64,000 nt of DNA from contig JAHEDT010000003.1 of the NCBI GenBank assembly GCA_024641085.1, positions 62,001-126,000 on the forward strand, in the 5' to 3' direction. A program made the translations under genes and the position numbers. This document shows, in pieces, positions 1 through 9,497 of the stretch. This DNA comes from Geobacteraceae bacterium. Its GTDB lineage: Bacteria > Desulfobacterota > Desulfuromonadia > Desulfuromonadales > BM103. How positions within the stretch are numbered: the first letter of the stretch is position 1; the number at the start of each line of letters is the position of its first letter. Under the pieces are notes generated by a model. The model searched no databases and was not told the DNA's origin. It saw only the letters and a program-made list of their open reading frames with translations.

Positions 1-219
1 CTCTTCGACCAGCTGCAGATCAACATACACTTCGTCAAGAAAGGCTTTGACCTCCTCGGCGATACTCTTGGCCCGCATCATGTTGCGTTCGCGGACGCCA
101 TCGAGCTGGTAATTGAATATCAACTGAATGTTGAGCAGGCCCAGGAACAGGACAGGAACAGAGGCGACCAGAAGGAAGTTGAAGGTCAAGGCGCGTTTAA
201 GGGAAGAGAGCAAAGGCAT
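1..219 (-). CDS. Membrane sensor protein (probable histidine kinase), N-terminal fragment
   Basis: This is the first 73 codons of a gene that runs off the left edge. The protein starts MPLLSSLKRALTFNFLLVAS, with a basic N-terminus followed by one hydrophobic segment at about residues 12-32. After it comes a charged, helical stretch that would lie outside the membrane (QLDGVRERNMMRAKSIAEEV). That is the usual beginning of a transmembrane sensor histidine kinase or chemoreceptor. A response-regulator gene ends 75 bases upstream on the same strand, so a two-component pair is likely. No catalytic domain is visible in the window, so the kinase call is inference. Confidence 0.55.
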   Translation of the reverse strand, partial: MPLLSSLKRALTFNFLLVASVPVLFLGLLNIQLIFNYQLDGVRERNMMRAKSIAEEVKAFLDEVYVDLQLVEE

Positions 220-294
220 GGCAGTCGATCAACCCGTCTATCATTACAAGTAAAACAATCGAGATAGGCCCTGCAGAAGCTGCGGCTCAAAAAT

Positions 295-687
295 TCAGTA
301 TTTGTCAGTAGCGGAAGAGGTTTTTGAGAGACGATCTATGATATTGAACATCTCTTTGAGCCGAAACGGTTTACGCAGGATATCGACGGCACCTGCCTGG
401 CGAGCCTGATCAAGCAAGGCCGATTCACTAAAGCCGGTCATCATTACGACCTGAGCGCCTGGGCAGAATCCGCGGATTTCGGCCAGGCTCTCGACGCCGT
501 TTTTACCGGGCAGCTTGATGTCCATGAAGGCAATGTCGTAACAGATGCTCTGGAATTTCCTGATCGCCTCCTCACCGGTACGTGCAATGTCCACCTCACA
601 GTCATGCACCCCCAGAGCTATCATGAGGCTCTCGGCAAAATCCGGATCGTCCTCGACGACCAGTACCTTGGTTGTTTCTTTAGCCAT
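295..687 (-). CDS. Single-domain response regulator (CheY-like)
   Basis: This 130-residue protein is a receiver domain with no output domain. The acidic pocket E12/D13/D14, phospho-acceptor D56 (AFMDIKLPG), the T/S switch in VVMMTGF and the lysine in LRKPF are all present. The ATG at 687 is chosen because GGGAG lies 6 bases upstream; a longer reading would add 19 residues of non-receiver sequence. It would take phosphate from a partner kinase, probably the gene that begins at 219 on the same strand. With no DNA-binding domain it probably acts by protein contact or in a phosphorelay. Confidence 0.85.
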   Translation of the reverse strand: MAKETTKVLVVEDDPDFAESLMIALGVHDCEVDIARTGEEAIRKFQSICYDIAFMDIKLPGKNGVESLAEIRGFCPGAQVVMMTGFSESALLDQARQAGAVDILRKPFRLKEMFNIIDRLSKTSSATDKY

Positions 688-1116
688 CGGCCACTCCCGG
701 CAGACGTGAAGAACTGGCAATATATATATCACAGAAGAGCGCATGCAGCCACATTAATGCTTTGCAATGCGGCCTGCAGAAAGGCAACCGCCTTTCATTT
801 TACGGGGGACTCAAACGTTTCATAAGAATACGATGAGTTATCCAACACACAATCGGGCTGCTGACTTTGCAGGTGAGATCTGCTGTGGTAAGGTAATCCC
901 ATGTTATGTCATCCATTGACTGTACCGAGGAGGGCTGCCTGCATGCAACGTCATCACACCATTCAAATCGTCAATCACCATAGCCAGCCGATCAGCTTAC
1001 ATCCCGCGCCGGTGTTATCAAGCTGCGCCACCTCATTGAACCGGCGAGACCGGATCATGAGCCGAGTCACTGTTCTGTCAATATTTACAGCAGTCTCTGA
1101 CCTCGAGCTGTAAGCT
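688..1116. other. Intergenic region between divergent response regulator and comEC
   Basis: No convincing gene is seen here. A small perfect hairpin (GAAAGGC, loop AACC, GCCTTTC) lies at 779-796 and is followed on the plus strand by ATTTTAC. It is too short to call a terminator with confidence. Promoters for both divergent genes should lie here, but no clear -35/-10 pair was found. Confidence 0.4.
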
Positions 1117-3474
1117 TTGCTCCCAGTCATACTGCTGGCCGCACATGCGACCGGCATTGCCTTGGTGCTTTTCGTTGCACCTTGGAGTCTGGCCGGTTAT
1201 GGCATGGCCATCGGATTGCTGCTGATGGTCTGGTTTTTTTTGCGCCATTCGAGTTGGGGCTGGCTGCCGTTTCTATGCCTGCTGCTGATGGCAGGCTTCC
1301 TGAATGCATCCCGCGATCTGCGACCACCCGCAGCGGTTCTTCATATCAGTCATTTTGCAGACGGGGCACCCCTGATCCTCGAAGGGCGAATCCTGGTGAT
1401 GGAAAGCAGGGGGTCCGGTGGCTATCGCCTCCGGGTTGAGATGCGCCAGGTCCATACGCCGCAAGGAAAAACACACGTTTCCGGGGAGATCCTGCTTTAC
1501 ATCAAGGAAGGGACACTCGAGGCTCACCCCGGGCAGGTTATCCGCTGGCGCTCAACTCTCAAGCGACCACTCAGTTTCGGCAACCCGGGTGAATTTGACT
1601 ATCCACTTTATCTCGCTGCACACGGTATCCATGTGACGGCTTTCATCGCTCAGGCGACGCAGGCCGCGATCCTGGTCAACCAATTCCGGGAGCCGTCAGC
1701 ACTCCTTGAGGAGTGGCGGCACTTGCTCGCCACTCATATCGCGCAAACCGTACCGGACGAGACGGCCGGACTGCTCCAATCGCTATTGCTCGGCATGCGT
1801 GGCGGCATCAGCAATGATCAGCGCGAGCTTCTTTCCGCGAGTGGCGTTGCCCATCTCTTCGCAATTTCCGGGCTGCATTTCGGCCTTCTGGCACTCCTGC
1901 TTTACCAGGTAAGCAGATGGGGCTATTCCCTGAGCACGCGCTTGCTGCTCTGGTGCCCGCCGCAGAAGGTTTTGCCGATTCTGCTCCTCTTCCCTTTGGC
2001 GATGTATCTGTTTTTGACCGGCAATGCCTGGGCAACCAGGCGGGCCTTCCTGATGGTCACCGTGGTTGCCCTGCTCTTCGCCCGGGGGCGCCGCACTCCG
2101 CCACTTTCACTACTGGCAACCGTCGCTCTCTGCCTGCTTCTGGTAGACCCTTTGGCCCTCTTCCAGCCTGGCTTCCAACTCTCCTTCTGCGGGGCCGCGG
2201 GAATCCTGGGATGGCTGCCTTACTGGCAGCGGCCTCTGGCACGGCTGGCAAAACCACTGCGCTGGCCACTCTCCCTGATACTAACAACGACCGCCGCGAG
2301 TCTGGCAACGGCACCGGCAACGCTCTGGCACTTCCACATGTTGGCCCCTGCCGGCTTGCTGACCAACCTGATTGCCGTCCCCATCGTGGCCTGGGGAGCG
2401 GTCCCCGCAGGGCTGGCAAGCATAGGCATCCTCCCCTTCTCCAACATGCTGGCCGACCTTGGCCTGCGGCTTTCGGCCTGGCTGGTCAAACTGGCCCTCG
2501 ACAGCGTCGGCTGTATCATAGAGTGGCCGGGATTGTCCGCCATTCCATACTACCTCACAGCATCAGCTCTCGTGATACTGATCGGGTCTCTGCTGGTGAT
2601 GCTGCCATTCGGAAATCGGCCCGGTCACTGGTTCGCCAGACTGGTCATTCTGGCGGTATCTTTGGGTGCCGCCTGGTTGGTCAAGCCGCAGATTGGCGAA
2701 TTTCAGGTCATTGCACTCAGTGTCGGCCAGGGCGATGCGACCCTTGTCACCCTTTCCGGGGGCAAACACTACCTGATCGACGGCGGCGGCCTGCCCGGAT
2801 CGAGCATCGACCCGGGAAAGCAGCTGGTCGGGCCGGCGCTGGGGCGCATGGGCATCGATAGCCTGCAGGGCGTCATCCTATCGCACAAGCACCCGGACCA
2901 CAGCTCCGGGCTGGCCTTTATTCTGCGGCGTTTTCCAGTGAAAAACTTCTACCTTGCCGAAGAAATTGTCGCACTCCCGCCTGAACTTCAGGAAGCTCTT
3001 CAGGAGACTGAAGTCAATATTCATCGCATTAATCAAGGGTGGACAAGGCTGCAAATCGGGCAATCTCAGACGCTCAACCTGTTTGCACCGGCACAAAACT
3101 CAGCAGATATCAACGAGCGCTCGATTGCAGTTTTTGCCGAGCAGCAAGGACATGGCGTTCTGCTCACCGCGGATCTCGGCAAAAGCGGCTTGTGGCAATT
3201 ACTGGAAGCCGGTGTGCCAGGAACAACAACCCTCTTGAAATTGCCTCACCATGGCAGCCGCCATGCGCATCCGGAACTCTACCTCGACCGGTTCAAGCCA
3301 TCGATAGCCTTTGTTTCGTCGGGTCATGGGAACCCATACGGCTTTCCACATCCGCAAACCATCGAGGCATGCTCAGAACAGCAGGTCCGACTGTTCCGTA
3401 CCGATCTGGAAGGCATGTTGACTTTCCGTTTCCAAGACGGCCGCTGGCAAGCACAGGTCGGAAAACCTTTATAA
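1117..3474 (+). CDS. comEC: DNA internalization-related competence protein ComEC/Rec2
   Basis: The 785-residue length suits full ComEC, the inner-membrane channel that carries single-stranded DNA into the cytoplasm in natural transformation. The order is N-terminal membrane helices with a DUF4131-like soluble segment (about 20-170), the polytopic Competence domain (about 200-490, with GVAHLFAISGLHFGLL), then a metallo-beta-lactamase domain (about 520-775). The metal motif is H590-K-H-P-D-H595, and SVGQGDATLV opens the domain. The start is taken as TTG at 1117; no strong ribosome site precedes it, so the true start may lie a little downstream. No other competence genes are in the window. Confidence 0.9.
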   Translation: MLPVILLAAHATGIALVLFVAPWSLAGYGMAIGLLLMVWFFLRHSSWGWLPFLCLLLMAGFLNASRDLRPPAAVLHISHFADGAPLILEGRILVMESRGSGGYRLRVEMRQVHTPQGKTHVSGEILLYIKEGTLEAHPGQVIRWRSTLKRPLSFGNPGEFDYPLYLAAHGIHVTAFIAQATQAAILVNQFREPSALLEEWRHLLATHIAQTVPDETAGLLQSLLLGMRGGISNDQRELLSASGVAHLFAISGLHFGLLALLLYQVSRWGYSLSTRLLLWCPPQKVLPILLLFPLAMYLFLTGNAWATRRAFLMVTVVALLFARGRRTPPLSLLATVALCLLLVDPLALFQPGFQLSFCGAAGILGWLPYWQRPLARLAKPLRWPLSLILTTTAASLATAPATLWHFHMLAPAGLLTNLIAVPIVAWGAVPAGLASIGILPFSNMLADLGLRLSAWLVKLALDSVGCIIEWPGLSAIPYYLTASALVILIGSLLVMLPFGNRPGHWFARLVILAVSLGAAWLVKPQIGEFQVIALSVGQGDATLVTLSGGKHYLIDGGGLPGSSIDPGKQLVGPALGRMGIDSLQGVILSHKHPDHSSGLAFILRRFPVKNFYLAEEIVALPPELQEALQETEVNIHRINQGWTRLQIGQSQTLNLFAPAQNSADINERSIAVFAEQQGHGVLLTADLGKSGLWQLLEAGVPGTTTLLKLPHHGSRHAHPELYLDRFKPSIAFVSSGHGNPYGFPHPQTIEACSEQQVRLFRTDLEGMLTFRFQDGRWQAQVGKPL

Positions 3475-3530
3475 TTGACTCATTTCAAGTAGTTTGGTAA
3501 TTTGATGCATTGTTTAACCAGAGGCAAATC

Positions 3531-4904
3531 ATGCCAAAATCGAGCATTCTGATTGTTGATGACGAGCTTTTCTTCCGGCGTCTCTTTACCGAGATTCTTG
3601 CCGAAAACGATCTCTACGAGATCGAGGCTGTGAGTTCTGGCAAGGAAGCAATGACCTACCTGGGGGGCAAGAATGTCGATGTCATCCTGGCTGATATGGT
3701 CATGCCTGAAATCTGCGGACTGGAACTGATCCGCCGCACCCGCTCTTTCGAACCGGCGCCGGATATCATCCTCGCCACAGGTAACGCCACAGTCGAATCC
3801 GCCATTCAGGCGCTGAAAAGCGGGGCGCGCGACTATCTGATCAAGCCGTGCAACCCTGAGCAGCTGCGTCACACCATCAAGTCGTGCCTGGAGCAGCGCC
3901 GCCTGATCGCAGAGAACAGTCTGCTGCAGAGCCAGATCCGACTTTATCAAAAAGGGCAGCATCTCGCCGGGCAACTCGACATCGGCACCCTTTTCCAGGA
4001 GGGGCTGACGTCACTGTTGCAGGAACTTGGAGCAGCGCGCGGTCTGGCGTTCCTCGCCAACCACGCTGACATCAGCCAGATCTGTGCGAATGGTTTCACG
4101 GATGACCAGGCCATGAAACTCGCCGTTCAACTCCTTAACAGGACAAAAACTATGGAGCGATCCGGGTCATTATGCCTTTCAGACGACCCGGAAGCCGTCG
4201 AGGGCAATCACGACCTGCGTTCTTGCTGGACGTTCCCGATGAAAACGGATCAAGGGCTGTATGGTGCATTGGTCCTCTGCAACCCGAGCGGCTCGGAGCT
4301 TCCGGACCCGCTCCCGCTCGAGAGCCTGACTTTTCTTGCCGAACAGATTGCCTTCAGCTTCCGTAATGCCTGCCAGTATCAGGGCGCTCGCGAACTGATC
4401 TATACCGACGACCTGACCGGGCTCTACAACCATCGCTACCTGCATATCGCAATCGAGCAGGAAATCCACCGTTCAGAGCGTTATGGCCTGGAGTTTTCAC
4501 TGGCCTTCATCGACCTGGACCTCTTCAAGAACATCAATGATACGCATGGGCACTTGGTCGGCAGCGGGGTTTTGCGCCAGCTCGGTTTACTGTTGCGCGA
4601 GTGCGTCCGCGATGCCGACATGCTCTTCCGTTACGGTGGCGACGAGTTTACTGCGCTGCTGGTTGAAACCGACACCCGTGGTGCCCAGATCGTTGCCGAG
4701 CGTATCCGGTTGGCCATCGAAAACTTCGATTTCGACACTGGCCAGGGACACACCGGCCGTCTGACGGCAACCGTAGGCCATGCCACCTATCCCATTCACG
4801 CAACCACCAGGAACAAATTGATCGACCTGGCTGACAAGGCAATGTATCTGGGCAAGCAGGACCGCAACATATCCCGGAGTGCCTCTGATGTCCGCGTCAG
4901 GTGA
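3531..4904 (+). CDS. Response regulator with GGDEF domain (diguanylate cyclase)
   Basis: The 457-residue protein has an N-terminal receiver domain with phospho-acceptor D55 (ILADMVMPE). A middle region (about 130-280) looks GAF-like but is not clearly assignable. A C-terminal GGDEF domain has the intact signature GGDEF at 369-373. An inhibitory I-site R360-x-x-D363 lies five residues before it, so product inhibition by c-di-GMP is expected. It should make c-di-GMP from two GTP when phosphorylated. The ATG at 3531 follows an AGAGG-type site and gives a normal receiver N-terminus. It sits 56 bases after comEC on the same strand. An HD-GYP protein at 46213-47349 could degrade the same messenger. 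Confidence 0.9.
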   Translation: MPKSSILIVDDELFFRRLFTEILAENDLYEIEAVSSGKEAMTYLGGKNVDVILADMVMPEICGLELIRRTRSFEPAPDIILATGNATVESAIQALKSGARDYLIKPCNPEQLRHTIKSCLEQRRLIAENSLLQSQIRLYQKGQHLAGQLDIGTLFQEGLTSLLQELGAARGLAFLANHADISQICANGFTDDQAMKLAVQLLNRTKTMERSGSLCLSDDPEAVEGNHDLRSCWTFPMKTDQGLYGALVLCNPSGSELPDPLPLESLTFLAEQIAFSFRNACQYQGARELIYTDDLTGLYNHRYLHIAIEQEIHRSERYGLEFSLAFIDLDLFKNINDTHGHLVGSGVLRQLGLLLRECVRDADMLFRYGGDEFTALLVETDTRGAQIVAERIRLAIENFDFDTGQGHTGRLTATVGHATYPIHATTRNKLIDLADKAMYLGKQDRNISRSASDVRVR

Positions 4905-5240
4905 CCGACAGAACGTTTGCCGTCGCACCCAACAGGCAACGACCATATCCCTGAGTTCACACAAACCACCCAAAGGGCCTGTCTATGCATAACCTGTCTG
5001 TCCCAAGAATTCTCGCGACAGATCAGGTAAACGCAAAATCAACTGACATGCGGAGAGAAAAAGGCCATCCTGACAACCTACCGGTTGACGGGTTGCGCGA
5101 TAACGAGTAAAAAGCCCTACACAATTGATAATCTGGAAAAGAGCAGGCAGGAGAAGTCAAAGAGTGATAAGTTCATGTTCCTGTATTCTCTCTTTTGTAG
5201 TCAATTTCTACATCCTCTCAACCGATGGAGTGATATAACC
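4905..5240. other. Intergenic region before hisS
   Basis: No gene, terminator or structured RNA that I can support. The stretch is more AT-rich toward 5100-5220, where the hisS promoter probably lies. An upstream in-frame extension of hisS is open from 5085 but does not look like protein (runs of K and S, not conserved in HisRS). Confidence 0.4.
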
Positions 5241-6500
5241 GTGGGCATTACCGGCATTAAAGGCATGAACGACATCCTACCCGGCGAGATTGAAACCTGG
5301 CAGCATCTCGAAGAGCAGGCTCGACGGATTTTCAGTGCTTTCGGCTACCGGGAAATTCGCGTGCCGGTCGTTGAAAAAACCGAGTTGTTCTGTCGTTCGA
5401 TAGGTGAAACAACCGATATTGTCGAGAAGGAGATGTATACCTTCAGTGACAAAGGCGGCACTTCGATGACCCTGCGTCCGGAAGGCACGGCCCCCGTGAT
5501 GCGTGCTTTCATTGAGCACAAGCTCTACGCCCAGGAATCGATCTCGAAGCTCTACTATATTGGCCCGATGTTCCGCCACGAACGTCCACAGAAAGGGCGC
5601 TATCGTCAGTTCCACCAAATCGGGGCCGAAGTGATCGGTGTCGATGACCCGAAAATCGACGCCCAGGTGCTGGCCATGCTAAGCCACTACTTTGCAGCGA
5701 CACAGATCCCTGATGTCGCTCTGCAGATCAACTCCCTTGGCTGTCCCGAATGTCGACCAGCCTATCGAGAAAACCTGATTGAGTTCCTGGAGCAGCGCCT
5801 CGCGGTTCTCTGCTCAGACTGCCAGCGCCGTTACACCAGTAACCCACTGCGTGTTCTGGACTGCAAGGTTCCCGGCTGCAAGGAGGCCACCCTGGCGGCA
5901 CCGGCCATGCTCGACAACCTTTGTCTCGGCTGCGAAACGCATTTCAAACAGGTCAGGGAGCACATGGATACCCTGTCGGTCGGTTACACGATCAACCCAC
6001 GCATGGTGCGCGGTCTCGATTATTACACGAAAACGACTTTCGAGATGGTCACCGGCAGTCTCGGGGCCCAGAATGCCGTAGCAGCCGGAGGCCGCTACGA
6101 TGGCTTGATAAGCGACCTTGGCGGTCCGGAACTGCCTGGCATCGGCTTTGCCATCGGCCTGGAGCGGCTGGCTCTGATGCTTGGCGAGCAGAGCATCGAA
6201 CCGCCGCGACCTGAGCTGTTTATAGCAACGTTGGGAGAATCTGCAACCAATGCCGGCTTTGCCATGCTGACCCGTCTGCAGCGCCAAGGTTTTCTGGTTG
6301 AGATGGAATATACCGGAAAAAGTCTCAAGGCCCAGCTGCGCCGTGCTGACAAGTTGCGGGCTCGCCGGGTTCTGATCCTCGGCGAAGACGAACTGGCCCG
6401 TGGCGTTGCCCAGCTGCGCTACATGGACTCCAGCATCCAGGAAGAGGTCGCCCTGAACGGGTTGGAAAACCGCCTTCTCAACGAAATTCTTGATGCTTGA
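5241..6500 (+). CDS. hisS: Histidine--tRNA ligase
   Basis: HisRS charges tRNA-His with histidine. The 419-residue product from GTG 5241 begins GITGIKGMNDILPGE, the family's normal N-terminus, with GGAG about 11 bases upstream. Class II motif 2 is MFRHERPQKGRYRQFHQIG, the histidine-specific LDYYTKTTFE segment follows, and motif 3 is GIGFAIGLERL. The Cys-rich insertion (CPECRPAY through DCKVPGC) is typical of bacterial HisRS. The C-terminal anticodon-binding domain covers about 325-415. aspS follows 96 bases downstream on the same strand, a common pairing. Confidence 0.97.
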   Translation: MGITGIKGMNDILPGEIETWQHLEEQARRIFSAFGYREIRVPVVEKTELFCRSIGETTDIVEKEMYTFSDKGGTSMTLRPEGTAPVMRAFIEHKLYAQESISKLYYIGPMFRHERPQKGRYRQFHQIGAEVIGVDDPKIDAQVLAMLSHYFAATQIPDVALQINSLGCPECRPAYRENLIEFLEQRLAVLCSDCQRRYTSNPLRVLDCKVPGCKEATLAAPAMLDNLCLGCETHFKQVREHMDTLSVGYTINPRMVRGLDYYTKTTFEMVTGSLGAQNAVAAGGRYDGLISDLGGPELPGIGFAIGLERLALMLGEQSIEPPRPELFIATLGESATNAGFAMLTRLQRQGFLVEMEYTGKSLKAQLRRADKLRARRVLILGEDELARGVAQLRYMDSSIQEEVALNGLENRLLNEILDA

Positions 6501-6596
6501 CGCTCTTCAGGAGCGCCGATATAATATCTGCTTGCCTTGTTTGAGCCCCCCTGGTAAGTGAGCACAAATCAACTTATATTCTAAGGAGCTACTCCC

Positions 6597-8399
6597 TTGA
6601 GCGATATTCTCGGAGACTGGAAAAGAACACACTTCTGCGGTGAACTGCGCAAAGAGCATATCGGACGACAGGTCTGCCTGATGGGCTGGGTCCACCGCCG
6701 CCGTGACCATGGCGGCCTGATCTTTATCGATCTGCGCGACCGAACCGGCATCGCCCAGCTTGCTCTCGACCCGGACCGCGACCCGGAAGCTCATGCCAAA
6801 GCGGAAGCGATTCGCAATGAATTCGTCATAGCAGCAATCGGCACAGTCTCCCCGCGCCCTCAAGGGACCGTCAATCCAAAGATGCCGACCGGAGAAGTTG
6901 AAATCGAGATCAGCGAACTGCGCATCCTCAACATCGCCAAAACCCCACCGTTCATGCTCGACGAATTTACCGAGGTCGCCGAAAACCTGCGGCTCAAGTA
7001 CCGCTACCTCGACCTGCGCCGAGAAGCCATCCAGAAGAACCTGATCCTGCGCCACCAGGTCGCTCAGACGGTCCGCAGCTACCTGACCGACAATGGTTTT
7101 CTCGAGATAGAAACTCCAATGCTGACCAAAAGCACCCCGGAAGGGGCCCGTGACTACCTCGTACCGAGCCGTGTCAACCTGGGTAATTTCTATGCACTGC
7201 CGCAGTCTCCTCAGCTCTTCAAGCAATTGCTCATGGTCTCCGGCTTCGACCGTTACTTCCAGATCGTCAGGTGTTTCCGGGACGAAGACCTGCGTGCCGA
7301 CCGTCAGCCCGAATTCACCCAGATCGACTGTGAGCTCTCTTTCGTCGACCGCGACGACGTCATGGCCGTTATGGAAGGGATGATTGCCAAAGTATTCAAG
7401 TCCGCCATCAATGTCGATGTCATCCTGCCGATACCGCGCTTGACTTTTGCCGAAGCGTTGGACCGTTACGGGGTTGACAATCCCGACCTGCGCTTTGAGA
7501 TGGAACTCGTCAACCTTACCGAAATCGTCAAGGACTCGGGGTTCAAGGTCTTCGCTGAAGTCGCTGCAAAGGGCGGCCTGGTCAAGGCATTGAACGCCAA
7601 GGGCTGTGCAACCTTCTCCCGCAAGGAACTCGATGGCCTGACTGACTTCGTCGCCATCTACGGCGCCAAGGGACTGGCCTGGGTCAAGATTCAGGAGGAC
7701 GGCAGCTGGCAGTCACCAATCGCCAAATTCTTTACCACGCAGGAACTGGCCTCCATCGGTGCTGCACTCGACGCGCAACCTGGCGACCTCCTGCTCTTTG
7801 GTGCGGACAAACCGGCGGTTGCCAACGAAGCGTTGGGCCGACTGCGCGGTCACCTCGGCAACAAGCTGGGGCTGGCCAACCCGAACAGCTACAAGTTCGC
7901 CTGGGTAACCGATTTCCCGCTGCTGGAATGGGACGGTGAAGAGCGCCGCCACGTCGCGGTGCATCACCCTTTCACGGCCCCCCTGGACGAAGATATCCCT
8001 CTGCTCGACACCGAACCCGGCAAGGCACGCGCCAAGGCATACGACCTGGTCCTGAACGGTTCGGAAATCGGCGGTGGCAGCATTCGTATTCACAACCAGG
8101 CCGTGCAGAGTCGGATGTTCAACCTGCTCGGCATCGGAGAAGAGGAAGCACAACAGAAATTCGGCTTCCTCCTGGATGCCCTGGAATATGGGGCTCCGCC
8201 GCACGGCGGCATCGCTTTCGGCCTTGACCGGGTCATGATGATATTGACCGGAGCGGGCTCCATCCGTGATGTCATAGCCTTCCCGAAAACCCAGAAAGCG
8301 ACCTGCCTCATGTCAGAAGCGCCTGGGGTCGTGGATGAGAAACAACTGCGTGAGCTCGGCATCCGCCTGGCTGCACCCTCGCAGCAGAAACAGTCTTAA
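6597..8399 (+). CDS. aspS: Aspartate--tRNA ligase, probably non-discriminating (Asp/Asn)
   Basis: This is a 600-residue bacterial-type AspRS: OB-fold anticodon domain, class II core with the GAD insertion, and motif 3 [13 protein letters not shown]. The catalytic [18 protein letters not shown] is intact. The start is TTG at 6597 with AGGAG 8 bases upstream. Two positions that distinguish the enzyme classes look non-discriminating: H38 in RRRDHGG, where E. coli has Leu30, and a Gly in PQGTVN. Such enzymes also charge tRNA-Asn with Asp, and GatCAB then amidates it. The class assignment is inference from published specificity residues. The gene follows hisS and is probably co-transcribed. Confidence 0.96.
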   Translation: MSDILGDWKRTHFCGELRKEHIGRQVCLMGWVHRRRDHGGLIFIDLRDRTGIAQLALDPDRDPEAHAKAEAIRNEFVIAAIGTVSPRPQGTVNPKMPTGEVEIEISELRILNIAKTPPFMLDEFTEVAENLRLKYRYLDLRREAIQKNLILRHQVAQTVRSYLTDNGFLEIETPMLTKSTPEGARDYLVPSRVNLGNFYALPQSPQLFKQLLMVSGFDRYFQIVRCFRDEDLRADRQPEFTQIDCELSFVDRDDVMAVMEGMIAKVFKSAINVDVILPIPRLTFAEALDRYGVDNPDLRFEMELVNLTEIVKDSGFKVFAEVAAKGGLVKALNAKGCATFSRKELDGLTDFVAIYGAKGLAWVKIQEDGSWQSPIAKFFTTQELASIGAALDAQPGDLLLFGADKPAVANEALGRLRGHLGNKLGLANPNSYKFAWVTDFPLLEWDGEERRHVAVHHPFTAPLDEDIPLLDTEPGKARAKAYDLVLNGSEIGGGSIRIHNQAVQSRMFNLLGIGEEEAQQKFGFLLDALEYGAPPHGGIAFGLDRVMMILTGAGSIRDVIAFPKTQKATCLMSEAPGVVDEKQLRELGIRLAAPSQQKQS

Positions 8400-8431
8400 A
8401 CCGGCAGCACTTGAAATGGGCTGATCGATCA

Positions 8432-9142
8432 ATGTTGCGTTGCGTGTTCTTTCTCTGCATAGCCGCTCTCCTGTGCTCTTGCGCCAAACCGCCGCTGCTC
8501 GAACTGGATGCCGCGGAGTACATGGTCACCAGGGCCCGTGAGAAGCAGGCCCTGGTGTTTGCACAGTCGGAATTCCTGGCCGCACACAATGCCCTGGATG
8601 ATGCACGCAAAGCCATCGAGGAGTCAGACTACAAGGGTGCACGTGACACCCTCGATTTTGCCTTGCTGCATGCGCGTCGCGCAGTGGTTCTTTCCGAGCA
8701 GAGACAGATCAGGCGCACTCTTCAGGAGGCAGCGCAAAAACGCCGGGCCCTGGAGGAGGAAAAAGCTCGCCTGGAGGCTCTGCAATCTGTGCAAGAAGAC
8801 ACGTCGCATCTGGTTGAACCACCCAAGCCCGCCCCCATGCCCGTCCCCAAGCCTGCGCCCAAACGGAAGCCCAAAATTGTCAAGGTCAACAACTACGGTG
8901 TTGGCGAAGGGGAAACCCTCTGGACCATCTCCGCACAACCGCAGGTCTACGGCGAGGGCTTGCTCTGGCTCTTGCTTTACCAGGCCAATCGTGACCAGAT
9001 CAAGGACCCCCGGCAAATCTTTCCCGGTCAGACACTCAGCATTCGTCGTGACATGACCGAAAAGGAGCTCGAAGACGCCCGCCAGAGAGCTCGCGAATCG
9101 GACATCTTCCCGGTTCCCGGAGCCGCACCTGCGAAGCAATAA
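8432..9142 (+). CDS. LysM-domain lipoprotein with DUF4398-like N-terminal region
   Basis: The 236-residue product starts at ATG 8432 with a lipoprotein signal peptide (MLRCVFFLCIAALLCSC; lipidated Cys17). A helical, Ala/Arg-rich region (about 25-125) with repeated LDDARKAIEESDYKGAR-type sequence resembles DUF4398. A Pro-rich linker (PKPAPMPVPKPAPKRKPK) leads to one LysM domain (about 160-210, GEGETLWTISAQPQVYG through GQTLSI). LysM binds peptidoglycan, so this is probably an envelope lipoprotein tethered to the cell wall. It lies 32 bases after aspS and may be read from the same transcript. A TTG at 8411 in frame is a less likely start. Confidence 0.8.
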   Translation: MLRCVFFLCIAALLCSCAKPPLLELDAAEYMVTRAREKQALVFAQSEFLAAHNALDDARKAIEESDYKGARDTLDFALLHARRAVVLSEQRQIRRTLQEAAQKRRALEEEKARLEALQSVQEDTSHLVEPPKPAPMPVPKPAPKRKPKIVKVNNYGVGEGETLWTISAQPQVYGEGLLWLLLYQANRDQIKDPRQIFPGQTLSIRRDMTEKELEDARQRARESDIFPVPGAAPAKQ

Positions 9143-9376
9143 AAAACCGTTTCCAAGCTCATCCCTGCGACCTATTCCACAGCCTCCACATCAGGCAAGC
9201 GACCGTTATAGAAATCTCTCGGGGCCACCCCAGTCCGCCTTTATAAAACAGCCATAGCGCAACCTGTCAACCCTCTGCAGAGACCAACCTGGAAGCTCAG
9301 CCTACCTATAGAAATTCGTTATCTTTTGATTAAAAGAGCCCCTGTTTTTGATCCCGCAAGAGGTCACACTTTTTCC
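9143..9376. other. Intergenic region upstream of the icd promoter
   Basis: No gene is seen. The segment separates the LysM lipoprotein from the icd promoter, which starts at 9377. It contains a loose AT-rich stretch at about 9310-9340 (TTATCTTTTGATTAAAAG) that could act as an upstream element or hold an activator site. Confidence 0.35.
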
Positions 9377-9410
9377 TTGACAGTCACAAGACCGTTTGTA
9401 TACTGTATAC
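9377..9410 (+). promoter_or_regulatory. Sigma-70 promoter of icd with an overlapping palindromic operator
   Basis: TTGACA at 9377-9382 and TATACT at 9399-9404 are separated by 16 bases, a near-consensus promoter. The -10 box lies inside a 13-base dyad, GTATACTGTATAC (9398-9410), so a protein bound there would block RNA polymerase. A closely related dyad occurs before korD (12879-12891, opposite orientation). The GTATAC half-site style is like GntR-family operators; the regulator itself is not in the window. Confidence 0.7.
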
Positions 9411-9497
9411 ACCTTCCCGCAAGCCCGTCTTGCGTGTTTTTTTCTTTATACTTAATGCCTCTGGCAATCCTGATATTAACCCTCTAAGGAGAGAGAC

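Noticed and set aside
1917-2861. A 314-codon open frame inside comEC
   Set aside because: It is a shadow frame of a strong ComEC coding sequence, with Pro/Arg/Gly-rich composition typical of out-of-frame GC-rich DNA.
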